64,000 nucleotides of DNA from Luteibacter yeojuensis (GTDB taxonomy: Bacteria; Pseudomonadota; Gammaproteobacteria; Xanthomonadales; Rhodanobacteraceae): assembly GCF_000964085.1 (NCBI RefSeq), contig NZ_JZRB01000004.1, positions 1 through 64,000 of the forward strand, written 5' to 3'. The notes below the pieces were generated by a model. The model ran no database searches. It was not told the DNA's origin and saw only the letters and a list, made by a program, of their open reading frames with translations. Shown here in pieces: positions 19,156 to 27,489 of the stretch; the first letter of the stretch is position 1, and the number at the start of each line of letters is the position of its first letter. The position numbers and the translations under genes are program-made.

Positions 19156-20075
19156 TACCGCATCAGCGTCGACTTCCCAAACAGGGACTCGACCAACTCC
19201 ACCGCCAACTTCGCCGTCTGGTTCCGCTTATCGAACGCCGGGTTCAGCTCGACGATATCGAGCGAGCCCACCCGCCCCGTGTCGGCGATCATCTCCATCA
19301 CCAACTGGGCCTCGCGGTAGTTCGGGCCGCCGCGCACGGTGGTGCCCACGCCCGGGGCGATGCTGGGATCGAGGAAATCGACGTCGAAGCTCACGTGCAG
19401 GTGGGTGTCGTCATCCACCCCCGCCAGCGCCTCTTCCATCGCGGCCTTGATGCCGATCTCGTCGATGTAGCGCATGTCGTAGATATCGATGCCCACCTCG
19501 TGCACGAGGCGCTTCTCGCCCTCATCCACCGAGCGGATGCCGATCTGGCGGATGACATCGGGGCTGATGGCCGGCGTGGTGCCGCCGATGCCCGTGAGCT
19601 CCGCCGGGCCGTAGCCGCAAAGGCAGGCCACCGGCATGCCGTGGATGTTGCCCGAGGGGGTGATGTCGCTGGTGTTGAAGTCGGCGTGGGCATCCAGCCA
19701 CAGCACACGCAGCTTCTTGCCCTTCTCGCGGCAGTGCCGCGCCACGGCCGAGATGGAGCCGATGGCCAGGCAGTGGTCGCCACCCAGCATGATCGGCAGG
19801 TGGCCGTTTTGCAGGGCGCTGTAGATGGCCTCGTGGGTAGCCGTGTTCCACGCCACGGCGGCCTCGAGGTGCCGGTAGCCGTTGGTGGGCGGCTGCCAGG
19901 GATTGAGCGGGCCGGTGACGTTGCCGTGGTCGACGACGAGCATGCCCCGCTTCGACAGGCGCTCGGCCAGGCGTGCGACGCGCAGGGCCTCCGGGCCCAT
20001 GGAGCTGCCGCGGTGGCCGGCGCCGATATCGGTGGGGACGCCAACGAGGGCGACCGAACGGGTGGTGGGGCTCAT
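19155..20075 (-). CDS. rocF: Arginase
   Basis: Binuclear manganese ureohydrolase producing ornithine and urea from arginine, 306 residues. Metal ligands are in GGDHCLAIGS (near 100), WLDAHADFNT (near 125) and SFDVDFLDP (near 230). The N-terminal VALVGVPTDIGAGHRGSSMGPEALR favours arginase over agmatinase or formimidoylglutamase. It starts eight bases after the rhodanese stop, so the two form an operon. An ArgP/ArgO-type basic amino-acid exporter is encoded 14 kb away. Confidence 0.92.
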   Translation of the reverse strand: MSPTTRSVALVGVPTDIGAGHRGSSMGPEALRVARLAERLSKRGMLVVDHGNVTGPLNPWQPPTNGYRHLEAAVAWNTATHEAIYSALQNGHLPIMLGGDHCLAIGSISAVARHCREKGKKLRVLWLDAHADFNTSDITPSGNIHGMPVACLCGYGPAELTGIGGTTPAISPDVIRQIGIRSVDEGEKRLVHEVGIDIYDMRYIDEIGIKAAMEEALAGVDDDTHLHVSFDVDFLDPSIAPGVGTTVRGGPNYREAQLVMEMIADTGRVGSLDIVELNPAFDKRNQTAKLAVELVESLFGKSTLMR

Positions 20076-20083
20076 GGTCAGGC

Positions 20084-20476
20084 TCAGTGGTTGGGGCGTT
20101 CTTGCACCAGCGGGCGGCCATCGGCGCGCCATGCGTCGGCACTGCCTTCCAGCAGGTGCACGTTGGTGTAGCCCAGGGATTGCAGGGTGTCGCGGGCACG
20201 CGCGGCGCGCTTGCCCGATTTGCAGTAGACGACCAGTTCCTGGTCGCGCCTGGCGCCGATGGCACCGCTCCGGGCACGCACTTCATCCACCGGCACGTTC
20301 AGCGCACCGGCCAGGTGGCCATCGCGGTATTCGGCGGGGGTGCGGACATCGAGCAGCACCGGGGCATCGTGCGCCGCCATGCGCGTGGCCATGGCATCAC
20401 GGGACACGTCCTGCGCCCACGCCAGCAAGGGCATGCACGACAGGCCGACCAGCAAGGGCACGCGGAGGCGGATCAT
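20084..20476 (-). CDS. Exported rhodanese-like protein
   Basis: 130 residues: a signal peptide (1-21, ending LLAWAQ) followed by a single rhodanese domain. The active-site loop VVYCKSGKRA (near residue 83) holds the catalytic cysteine; LLDVRTPAEYRDGHLAGALNVP is the conserved first half. Likely a periplasmic sulfurtransferase or thiol-handling protein; the substrate is unknown. It is the promoter-proximal gene of a two-gene unit with arginase, an association without an obvious metabolic reason. Confidence 0.85.
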   Translation of the reverse strand: MIRLRVPLLVGLSCMPLLAWAQDVSRDAMATRMAAHDAPVLLDVRTPAEYRDGHLAGALNVPVDEVRARSGAIGARRDQELVVYCKSGKRAARARDTLQSLGYTNVHLLEGSADAWRADGRPLVQERPNH

Positions 20477-20646
20477 CCGTGCATTTTACACCGCCCCGTG
20501 TCACAGCCACGTTGCACTGCGGCAGGGGCTGCGTAGGCGGCGGCTGACGCGAACCGCCGCCCCGCGCTGACGCGCCATGCCGGTCTACGCCGCTTATGGG
20601 GCGCTGGCGTGCTCTGGCGGAATGGAGGCCTTCCAAGGAGGAACCC

Positions 20647-21102
20647 ATGAGTACCCGAGTCGCCGATGCCGCCCGTTCCATCTATGTCGCCTTCGCCTAC
20701 CCCTTCAAGCCCATGTCACTGCTGCTCGGCATCGAGATCGAATCGCACGCCGATATCGTGCGGCTCGTCCAGCGCGGCATGCCCGCACCCATGTACCGGC
20801 GCGTGGCCGAGCGCCTTTGCATCCCCGCCAACCTCATCGCGCCCTCGCGCACGCTCACGCGCCGCCTGGCCAAGGGCCACCTCAGCGATCTCGAAACCGA
20901 GCGTGTGCTGCGCATCGTGCGGGTGTTCGTGCAAGCCATGCGTGTGCATGGGCGCGAGACGAAAACCCTGCAGTGGTTCACCACGCCCGCGGCACTTCTC
21001 TCGGGCGAACCGGCCATCGCACCGATCATCCTGGCGGCGTCGGATTCGGGGGCGCAATTCCTGCTGGCCAAGCTGATGGGCATTGTTGACCCGATGCGCT
21101 GA
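20647..21102 (+). CDS. Xre/ParS-type antitoxin-like protein, orphan
   Basis: 151 residues. The C-terminal two thirds match the layout of the Xre/MbcA/ParS toxin-binding family (DUF2384): SRTLTRRLAKGHLSDLETERVLRIVRVFVQAM (about 75-106), a TKTLQWFTTPAALLSGEPAIAPIIL segment, and a final helix ending LAKLMGIVDPMR. The N-terminal part has the reduced helix-turn-helix YRRVAERLCIPANLI. A very good AAGGAGGA site fixes the ATG at 20647. The RES-domain toxin that normally follows is absent; the next gene is a convergent hydrolase. It may be a solitary regulator derived from a toxin-antitoxin pair. Confidence 0.7.
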   Translation: MSTRVADAARSIYVAFAYPFKPMSLLLGIEIESHADIVRLVQRGMPAPMYRRVAERLCIPANLIAPSRTLTRRLAKGHLSDLETERVLRIVRVFVQAMRVHGRETKTLQWFTTPAALLSGEPAIAPIILAASDSGAQFLLAKLMGIVDPMR

Positions 21103-21107
21103 CGAAC

Positions 21108-21132
21108 GCAGGCCGACACAAATTCGGCCTGC
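21108..21132. terminator. Hairpin after the antitoxin-like gene
   Basis: Perfect 9-bp stem GCAGGCCGA/TCGGCCTGC with a seven-base loop, six bases after the stop codon. There is no T-run, so its role as a terminator is uncertain. Confidence 0.45.
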
Positions 21133-21155
21133 GCCTACTCGCCGAGCCGATTCGG

Positions 21156-21180
21156 GCGACCTATAGTTTCTATAGGTCGC
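21156..21180. promoter_or_regulatory. Perfect 11-bp palindrome between convergent genes
   Basis: GCGACCTATAG and its exact complement are separated by TTT, followed by TCTTTCCCCC on the plus strand. It could be a bidirectional terminator or a protein-binding site; the AT-rich centre is unusual for this GC-rich background. Confidence 0.5.
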
Positions 21181-21209
21181 TCTTTCCCCCGACGCTCTTA
21201 GGTCACCGT

Positions 21210-21968
21210 CTACTCACTAAGCGCCGAGCACATCTCGGCCGACGACAGGATCGTATTGTGGCCAGCGTCGACATGCACCCACTGCGTCGGCGGTTGCGGC
21301 AACGCGCGTACCAGCGCCTCGGTGCGCGCGGCGGAGATGACCTCGTCGTGGATCGCCTGCAGCACGACCACCGGCACGCCGCGTAGCGTTCGCGCGGCCG
21401 CTGCACTGTCGAACGTGTCGCGCATGACCAGGCTCACGGGCAGTCCGCCCATCTTGTCGTTAGCCACGCGTTTCATGGTGTCGTACGGCGTAACCAGCCA
21501 CAGCTTGTCGGGCCGGCGCGCGGCCGCGACCTGCGTGGCCACGCCCGTACCGATGCTGATGCCAAGGATGCCGACGTGCGCGTGTGTCTTGCGCACCTGG
21601 TCGACTAGCGCGATGCCGTCGGCCACGAAGTCGCGTTCACGCGGCATGCCCATCTGGCCTTCATAGCCACGGTAGGGCATGAGATAGACCGCACGCTTTG
21701 AGCACGCGTCCAGGCGCGGCGCGTAGTGCGAGAGGCTCATGCCGTTGCCACCGAATACGACCAGCGCGTCGTCGGCATCGGGATGCAGAGTCCAGCCGCG
21801 CATGACACCGTCGGGGCGCTGCACTTCGAGATCACCGAGCGGGAGGGCCGCCTGGGCGCCCGGATACAGCAGCGTATCCTGCATCGAGTACAGCGACGCC
21901 GCCGCGACGGCGGCGGTCAGCACGACGAAGGCAACGAACAGTAGCGACCAGCGGACGAGGCGTGTCAT
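21210..21968 (-). CDS. Membrane-anchored alpha/beta hydrolase
   Basis: 252 residues with one N-terminal hydrophobic helix (about 7-28) that anchors the enzyme or exports it. The nucleophile elbow is GISIGTG (serine near residue 137), the acid is probably the aspartate in LQAIHDEVIS, and the histidine is in DAGHNTIL. VVFGGNGMSLSHYAP forms the oxyanion region. This set resembles the BEM46/YfhR-type hydrolases. Natural substrate unknown. The tRNA-Thr terminator lies directly upstream, so the promoter must be close to the ATG. Confidence 0.8.
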   Translation of the reverse strand: MTRLVRWSLLFVAFVVLTAAVAAASLYSMQDTLLYPGAQAALPLGDLEVQRPDGVMRGWTLHPDADDALVVFGGNGMSLSHYAPRLDACSKRAVYLMPYRGYEGQMGMPRERDFVADGIALVDQVRKTHAHVGILGISIGTGVATQVAAARRPDKLWLVTPYDTMKRVANDKMGGLPVSLVMRDTFDSAAAARTLRGVPVVVLQAIHDEVISAARTEALVRALPQPPTQWVHVDAGHNTILSSAEMCSALSE

Positions 21969-21982
21969 GGCGCTCCAGGCTC

Positions 21983-22010
21983 AAAAAAAACCCGCATCAC
22001 TGCGGGCTTT
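21983..22010 (-). terminator. Rho-independent terminator of tRNA-Thr
   Basis: On the minus strand a CCCGCA/TGCGGG stem (21991-21996 with 22001-22006) with a four-base loop is followed by eight T residues, just after the tRNA 3' end. Confidence 0.9.
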
Positions 22011-22017
22011 CGGAGTT

Positions 22018-22093
22018 TGGTGCCGGCACCCGGATTCGAACTGGGGACCTACCGCTTACAAGGCGGTTGCTCTACCAACTGAGCTATGCCGGC
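22018..22093 (-). tRNA. tRNA-Thr (UGU)
   Basis: 76 nucleotides including an encoded CCA. The acceptor stem GCCGGCA pairs with TGCCGGC and the discriminator is A. The D-arm is GCTCAGTTGGTAGAGC. The anticodon stem is ACCGC/GCGGT around the loop CTTGTAA, so the anticodon is TGT, reading ACA and probably other ACN codons. The T-loop is TTCGAAT; the T-stem has an A-C mismatch that, as I recall it, is also found in other bacterial tRNA-Thr. A good terminator follows. Confidence 0.97.
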
Positions 22094-22109
22094 GAAGGCG
22101 GGGAGTTTA

Positions 22110-22955
22110 TCAGAAGCAACCGGTGGAGCGCGCTGTCACGCCCGGCGTGCGGATGCCGCGGCGGACATCGTTGCTGGCGTCGTCGGGGACGACGACATCG
22201 AGCCACCACACGGGCGTGGTCTCGGTGCGCTCGCTCATGCGGGCAGGGAAGCCGGCGGCGATGACCTCGTCGCGGCGCTTGCGCGCGTTGGCCGGGTCGT
22301 GGAACAGGCCCAGGGCCACGGAATTCTGTAACTCGCCCTGCACCGTGACAACGAAGTAGTCCTTCACGCCCTTGGCTTCGAGCCGCTTGGCCTGGGCCAG
22401 GGCGAGCTCACGCGTGGGCTGCGCGGGAAGGAAAACGCGCCAGCCGTGGGATTCGGTGGTCTGTTCCTGGCGCTGGCGGCTGCGGACGGTGCGCGACGCG
22501 AGCGCGGTGCGCGTGCTGCGCAGGTCCACCTGCGTGGCGAACGGGCCGACGGCGAGGCAGCGGTAGCTGCGCTTGGGGCTGGTGGGCACGGTGGCAGGCG
22601 GCGCCGACGTGGCGGCGGCGACCTTGGGCGCTTCACGTTGCGGTTCGGGTTCGGGGGCTGGTGCCGGCACCGGCGCGCTCGCGGCAGCGACGGGTGCCGC
22701 GGCCACCGAGGCGGAACCTGCGTGGGCCACGGCCGTGCCTGGCGAGTTCACGGCAGGCATGGCACCGGCAGATGCCGCCACGCCCGGCGCACCCGCGGCA
22801 GAACCGCCCGCAGGCACCTCGGTGAGCAGCTTCAACTCCGGCACGCCCTTGTCCGACGGTTCCACCGCGTGCGAGCCGCTCTCACCCAGCAGCAGCCAGG
22901 CGGCCACGGCGATGTTGAGGGCGATCAGCAGTACGAACAGCAAACGCAGCAGCAT
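22110..22955 (-). CDS. SPOR-domain membrane protein
   Basis: 281 residues: an N-terminal transmembrane helix (residues 2-22, MLLRLLFVLLIALNIAVAAW), a long Ala/Pro linker (about 45-130), then a SPOR-like domain (about 135-260) with RCLAVGPFATQVDLRSTRTAL and the repeat-like GVKDYFVVTVQGELQNSVALGLF. SPOR domains bind denuded septal peptidoglycan, so a role at the division site is likely. It follows coaX on the same strand with 64 bases between, completing a birA-coaX-SPOR unit. I chose the ATG at 22955 since it begins the membrane helix. Confidence 0.8.
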   Translation of the reverse strand: MLLRLLFVLLIALNIAVAAWLLLGESGSHAVEPSDKGVPELKLLTEVPAGGSAAGAPGVAASAGAMPAVNSPGTAVAHAGSASVAAAPVAAASAPVPAPAPEPEPQREAPKVAAATSAPPATVPTSPKRSYRCLAVGPFATQVDLRSTRTALASRTVRSRQRQEQTTESHGWRVFLPAQPTRELALAQAKRLEAKGVKDYFVVTVQGELQNSVALGLFHDPANARKRRDEVIAAGFPARMSERTETTPVWWLDVVVPDDASNDVRRGIRTPGVTARSTGCF

Positions 22956-23019
22956 GGTGGCCTTGGGTGTCGAGTGGGCCTGCGCGCGTTCCCCTGTAAG
23001 AACCGGCAGCGTCTGGATT

Positions 23020-23757
23020 CTAGGCGGTCCGGGCCCACACGGCGAGACCACGCAACACCGCATCGGGCACGATGCTGACCGTGTGCTCGAGCAGGGGAGC
23101 CAGCAGCTCGGCATCGCCGCCGCCCAGGGTCACCGTGGGGGCACCGCCCAGCTGCGGGGCGGCGCGCCGGACGAAGCGATCGACCAGCGCGGCGCTGGCC
23201 TGCCAGCACCCGGAAGCGAGCCCATCCGCCGTGTTGTCGGCCAGGTCGCGGACGGCCCCGGCGTGGTCGGGGCGCACCTGCACGGTGGCACCCAGCACCG
23301 ACTGCTGCATCAGCAGTGGGCCCGGGGCGATCCAGCCACCCAGGTGCCGGCCTTCGGCATCCAGGGCATCCAGGGTCAGCGCCGTGCCCACACTGGCGAG
23401 GACGCACGGCGCGCGGCCGGCATCCCACGCGGCGACCATGGCAAGGAAGCGATCGACACCCAGCCGGTGCGGCTCGGCGTACGCGTTGGTGACGCCGCAA
23501 GCCGATGCCGGTGTGCGTACCCACGCGGGCTCGCACCCGAAGGCGCTGCCGGCGGCGACGGCGACGGCGGTTTCGCGTGCCGGGTCGACAACGGAGGCAC
23601 CGATGACCCGCGCGGGCTTCGGCCACGCCGCCCACAGCGTGGCCAGCTCGTGCGCGATATCGGCTTCCCAGCCAAACGCGCCGCGCAGCGTGAACTCGCC
23701 GCCATCGAACAAGGCGAATTTAAGCCGGGTGTTGCCCAGGTCGAGCAGCAGGATCAT
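23020..23757 (-). CDS. coaX: Type III pantothenate kinase
   Basis: First enzyme of coenzyme A synthesis from pantothenate, of the ASKHA fold. 245 residues. The phosphate-binding motif is ILLLDLGNTRLKFAL (residues 2-16); NAYAEPHRLGVDRFLAMVAAW and ASVGTALTLDALDAEGRHLGG carry the catalytic aspartate and ATP-contacting residues. Its ATG overlaps the birA stop by four bases (ATGA), so the two are translationally coupled. Confidence 0.95.
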   Translation of the reverse strand: MILLLDLGNTRLKFALFDGGEFTLRGAFGWEADIAHELATLWAAWPKPARVIGASVVDPARETAVAVAAGSAFGCEPAWVRTPASACGVTNAYAEPHRLGVDRFLAMVAAWDAGRAPCVLASVGTALTLDALDAEGRHLGGWIAPGPLLMQQSVLGATVQVRPDHAGAVRDLADNTADGLASGCWQASAALVDRFVRRAAPQLGGAPTVTLGGGDAELLAPLLEHTVSIVPDAVLRGLAVWARTA

Positions 23758-24734
23758 GCGCCGCTCCGGCGCACGGAGACTTCGGCGCTGTCGACGGTCA
23801 CCAGGGTGCCATCGCCGCGGCGCACGCGCAGGGCGCCGCGCTCGTCGACGCCCTCGCCCGTGGCGACGTACTCACCGCGCGGGTCGATGATGCGCAGGGA
23901 CTGGCCCTGCAGCAAGTCGTTGGCGGCGTACTCCCTGGCGAACGCGGCAAAGCCGTACCGCTCGAAGCTGCGCAGGCCCTCGGCCAGCGAACACACTACG
24001 GCGGCGGCGACACGGTTGCGGTCCGGCGGCTGGCCACCCGTGAGCGCGGCGAGATCGGTGATGGCCTGCCCCGCGCGCTCGTGCAGGCTATCGGGCAGGC
24101 GGATGTTCAAGCCCACGCCGATGATGGCCGCGCAGGGGCCGGAGTATTCGCCCGAGAGTTCGACGAGGATGCCGGCGAGCTTCGCGTTGCCGGCCAGCAC
24201 GTCGTTGGGCCACTTGAGGCCGGCGGTGCGGATGCCGACCTCGTCGAGCGCACGCAGGATCATGACGCCCACGGCCAGCGACAAGCCCGACAACGATGCG
24301 AAGCCCCCGTCGAAGCGCTTCAGCACCGAGAGGTAGAGGTTCATGCCCGGCGGCGAGAGCCAGGTGCGCCCGCGGCGGCCACGCCCCGCCGACTGCGCCT
24401 CGGCCAGGCAGAACGACAGGTCGTCGAGCACCGGGTTGCGCCGCGCCAGTTCGCTGGACGTGGAATCGATCTCCCAGTGCACCTCCACCATGCCGATGTG
24501 CGGCTGCACCGCGACAGGGCAGGCTGCGCGGATGGCGGGGCCATCGAGCAGCTGGGTGGCCCAGGGCAGGCGGTAGCCACCGCCGACCTTGGCCTCCACG
24601 GGCACGCCCTTGAGGCGCAGGGCCTCGATCTGTTTCCAGACCGCGGCACGGGTGACGCCCGCCTGGCGGGCCAGGGACGCGCCGGACACGGCGTCGCCGC
24701 CGGCAAGGGCTTCGAGGAGGTCGCGTGCAAGCAT
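23754..24734 (-). CDS. birA: Biotin-protein ligase with repressor domain
   Basis: Activates biotin to biotinyl-AMP and transfers it to the biotin carboxyl carrier protein; the N-terminal winged helix makes it a likely biotin-operon repressor. 326 residues. The HTH is VSGASLARQAGVTRAAVWKQIEALR (about 16-40). The ligase core has STSSELARR, AEAQSAGRGRRGRTWLSPPG (the GRGRRGR biotinyl-AMP loop near 120), and LKWPNDVLAGNAKLAGILVE. The SH3-like C-terminal domain follows. It heads the unit with coaX and the SPOR protein. Confidence 0.95.
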   Translation of the reverse strand: MLARDLLEALAGGDAVSGASLARQAGVTRAAVWKQIEALRLKGVPVEAKVGGGYRLPWATQLLDGPAIRAACPVAVQPHIGMVEVHWEIDSTSSELARRNPVLDDLSFCLAEAQSAGRGRRGRTWLSPPGMNLYLSVLKRFDGGFASLSGLSLAVGVMILRALDEVGIRTAGLKWPNDVLAGNAKLAGILVELSGEYSGPCAAIIGVGLNIRLPDSLHERAGQAITDLAALTGGQPPDRNRVAAAVVCSLAEGLRSFERYGFAAFAREYAANDLLQGQSLRIIDPRGEYVATGEGVDERGALRVRRGDGTLVTVDSAEVSVRRSGA

Positions 24735-24914
24735 GGATATGTGCCGTCGGGCCGTCAGGCCGGGGGATGGGGAAACGGAGACATCCGCCGATTCTAGGGC
24801 AGCCGGGCGGTTTTCGCCCGCCTCCGTGGCCGACGAACCGCACTGGCGCCTCCGTCAATTTTCTGCGACGATCGGTCGTCCCCCCGTTTGTCCGGGGGCC
24901 TTTGGGGTTTACCG

Positions 24915-25274
24915 ATGAACGCCAGACCCTACATCTTCGGATGTCTGTGCCTCGTCGGTGCCACCGGCACCGCCGCCGCTTCCGACATCGACCCGATCTC
25001 CGGCCTGTTTTCCGCGGGCGGGAACATGTCGTCGTCGTTCGATAGCTCGGCCGGCCGCAGCCAGGGCGGTACCTCGCACGATTCAAGCGCCACCGGCAGC
25101 GATGTCATGTCCACGCGCCCGGGCGGCTCGTCCGGCCGCGCCAGCAATGGCGGCGGCTCGCCGGCCACCTCGTCGGCGTCGGGCGATGTCGACGACAGCA
25201 CCCGCGAGGGCCCGGCCCCCGTCCGCGCGCCCGTCCCCAGCTGGCAGTCGCTGCTCCCGGGGTCCATGCTCTGA
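24915..25274 (+). CDS. Small exported Ser/Gly-rich protein
   Basis: 119 residues, no recognised domain. Residues 1-23 look like a signal peptide (MNARPYIFGCLCLVGATGTAAAS). The mature part is low complexity, rich in Ser, Gly, Thr and Asp, and ends in a hydrophobic WQSLLPGSML. Seventeen bases before the ATG there is a GC hairpin (24881-24886 with 24893-24898) in the leader. Its TGA overlaps the CTG codon that may start mtfA. The consistent codon use and signal peptide support a real gene, but the function is unknown. Confidence 0.55.
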   Translation: MNARPYIFGCLCLVGATGTAAASDIDPISGLFSAGGNMSSSFDSSAGRSQGGTSHDSSATGSDVMSTRPGGSSGRASNGGGSPATSSASGDVDDSTREGPAPVRAPVPSWQSLLPGSML

Positions 25275-25354
25275 TCCTACGCGCGTGGCAGTCGTTCCTG
25301 TCGCGTTTCCGTGCGCCTGTCCCGCCGGTCGATGATGCCCTTTGGCGGCAGGCT

Positions 25355-26041
25355 GTGGCCCGCGTGCCGCTGGCGCGCGCCCTGGATGCGCCGCGCCTGC
25401 ACTACCTGCGCCAGCTCAGCGCCCTCTTCCTGCACACCAAGCGCTTCCACGCGCTGGGCGGTGCCGAGCTCGATGCGTTCTGGATGCTGGTGATCGCCAT
25501 GCAGGCCAGCCTGCCCGCCCTGCCCCGTGGGCCGAAGGCGTTCAAGGGCTGGACCAACGTGCTGGTCTATCCCGGCGAGTTCAACGTGAAGCGCAGCCAC
25601 CACGACGCACGCGATGGCGTGGTCACCGAGCGCGACGATACGCTGATCGGCGAAGCCTGGGATCGCGGCCCGATGGTGCTCTCGCTCTCTGACGTGAAGC
25701 TTGACGTGGAAGGGCCGTGGGATGGCTTCAACGTGGTGGTGCACGAGATGGCGCATAAGCTCGACATGCTGGCCGCGCCGGCGAACGGCGTGCCGCCGCT
25801 GCTGCCCGGCATGAACCGGCGCGAGTGGATCGCGACGATGCAAGGGGCGTTCGATGCACTGGTGAAGCAAGTCGAGCGCGGCCGCCACACGGCGATCGAC
25901 CCCTACGCCGCCGAAGCGCCGGAAGAGTTCTTCGCCGTCACCAGCGAGCTGCATTTTTCGCAGCCCGCGCTGCTTCGCGAGGCCGCGCCGAAGGTGGCGA
26001 AGCTGCTTGCCTCGTTCTATGGGCCCTCGCCCGCGGGCTAG
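25355..26041 (+). CDS. mtfA: MtfA-like zinc peptidase (start uncertain)
   Basis: Homologous in layout to MtfA, a cytosolic aminopeptidase linked in E. coli to the Mlc glucose repressor. The gluzincin motif is VVVHEMAHKLDM, with a downstream glutamate in EAPEEFFAVTSELHF. From the GTG at 25355 the protein is 228 residues, short for the family. The same frame is open upstream to 25046 and encodes a plausible N-terminus (LWRQAVARVPLAR preceded by PVPPVDDA), but it contains no ATG, GTG or TTG before 25355; a CTG at 25271 would give 256 residues and overlaps the upstream stop. I list the GTG as the conservative start. Confidence 0.85.
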   Translation: MARVPLARALDAPRLHYLRQLSALFLHTKRFHALGGAELDAFWMLVIAMQASLPALPRGPKAFKGWTNVLVYPGEFNVKRSHHDARDGVVTERDDTLIGEAWDRGPMVLSLSDVKLDVEGPWDGFNVVVHEMAHKLDMLAAPANGVPPLLPGMNRREWIATMQGAFDALVKQVERGRHTAIDPYAAEAPEEFFAVTSELHFSQPALLREAAPKVAKLLASFYGPSPAG

Positions 26042-26046
26042 CCCGG

Positions 26047-27435
26047 TCAGGCCGGCGGGATGCTCACGCTGAAACGTGCGCCGCCCAGTTCCTCGGAATG
26101 GTCGACGTGCAGCGTGCCCTGGTAGGCCTTGATGATGTCCTGCACGATCGACAGGCCGATGCCGTGGCCTTGCACGCGCTCGTCGCCGCGCACGCCGCGC
26201 TGCAGGATCTTCTCGATCTTCTCGTCCGGGATGCCGGGGCCATCGTCTTCCACGATGAGCTCCAGGCCGCGGCGCCCGCTGCGGCCCTGCGGCGCCGTGC
26301 GCACGGTGAGCAGCACCCGGTGCTTCGCCCACTTGAACGCGTTCTCGACGAGGTTGCCCATCAACTCGAGCAGGTCGCCCTGCTCGCCCGGGAACGCGAC
26401 GCCATCTTCCAGTTCGAACTCGCACAGCACGTTCTTGGCGGCGTAGACCTTCTCGAGACTCTGCACCAGGTCTTCCGCGTGGCCGGCGATGGGCTCTTCC
26501 GAGGCGATGGTGCGGCGGCCCGACGTGGCGGCGCGCGACAGCTGGTACGCCACGATCTCGTCCATCTTGCGCACCTGGTCGAGGATATCGCCGCGCAGCG
26601 TATGCGCATCGCCATCGGTTTCCAGCTGCGAGCGCACCACCGCGAGCGGTGTCTTCAGGCTGTGGGCCAGGTCGGCCAGGGTATCGCGGTAGCGCGAGCG
26701 CTGTTCGCGCTCGCTATCGATGAAGGCGTTGAGGCGGCGGGTGAGCACCGTCAGCTCCATCGGGTAGGGGCCATCGAGGTGGTCGCGCGTACCACGTTCG
26801 ATATGGGCCAGGTCGCTGGAAACGCGGCGCAGCGGCAGCAGGCTCCAGCGCAGCAGGAACAGCTGCAGCAGCATCAGCATCATGCCGAGCATGGCCAGCC
26901 ACAGGAACTGCGTGCGGCGGTAGGTGGCCACCTGGCGCTCGAACTGGTCCTCGGTCTGCGCCACCGCGAAGGTCAGCGGCACGCTGCGCTTGTCGGTGGT
27001 ATCGAGCGTGACGCCCCAGCTGAAGACGTAGAGCTTGCCGCTGCGCGTCTCCACCGGCTCGAACGCCGTCTCGCCCGGCGAGAGCATGCGCACGAAATCA
27101 AAGTTGCGATCGAGCGCCGACGACGACTCCCAGCGGAACCCGTCGTTGCCGATGATGATGGCGTACAGCCCCGAGCCCCAGCGGGAGAAATCGGGGTTGG
27201 GCGCGCTATCGGGCACGGTGACCTTGCCGCCGCGCGTGATGTCGGTGCCGGCGATGTACGCGAGCGTGTAGTTGTGCAGCCGGTCGTGCATGGCCGACAG
27301 CTCGGACGCGTAGTTCGCCTTGTTCTGCGCAAGGCCGGTCAGGCCAAGGAACGCCGCCAGCGCGAAGCCGGTGGCCAGCGCCGCGCGCGCGGCCAGCGAC
27401 AGGGGGCGGCGCTTGGTGGGTGGAGCGGTTTCCAT
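26047..27435 (-). CDS. Sensor histidine kinase, PhoQ-like
   Basis: 462-residue inner-membrane kinase. Two transmembrane helices (about 16-36 and 177-197) enclose a periplasmic sensor domain of about 140 residues. A HAMP-like linker follows. The H-box is LADLAHSLKTPLAVVR with the phospho-acceptor H258; N-, G1- and G2-box equivalents are LMGNLVENAFKWAK, IVEDDGPGIPDEKIEK and GHGIGLSIVQDI. It is encoded 54 bases after its response regulator and with a PepSY protein as the first gene. The short SLKTPL H-box is typical of the PhoQ group; the stimulus (divalent cations, low pH or peptides) is not proven. Confidence 0.9.
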   Translation of the reverse strand: METAPPTKRRPLSLAARAALATGFALAAFLGLTGLAQNKANYASELSAMHDRLHNYTLAYIAGTDITRGGKVTVPDSAPNPDFSRWGSGLYAIIIGNDGFRWESSSALDRNFDFVRMLSPGETAFEPVETRSGKLYVFSWGVTLDTTDKRSVPLTFAVAQTEDQFERQVATYRRTQFLWLAMLGMMLMLLQLFLLRWSLLPLRRVSSDLAHIERGTRDHLDGPYPMELTVLTRRLNAFIDSEREQRSRYRDTLADLAHSLKTPLAVVRSQLETDGDAHTLRGDILDQVRKMDEIVAYQLSRAATSGRRTIASEEPIAGHAEDLVQSLEKVYAAKNVLCEFELEDGVAFPGEQGDLLELMGNLVENAFKWAKHRVLLTVRTAPQGRSGRRGLELIVEDDGPGIPDEKIEKILQRGVRGDERVQGHGIGLSIVQDIIKAYQGTLHVDHSEELGGARFSVSIPPA

Positions 27436-27489
27436 GCCTGGCGGTGCCTTGGCCGCGGCCTGGCGTCATGCCAGGCCGCCGCGGTGTGC

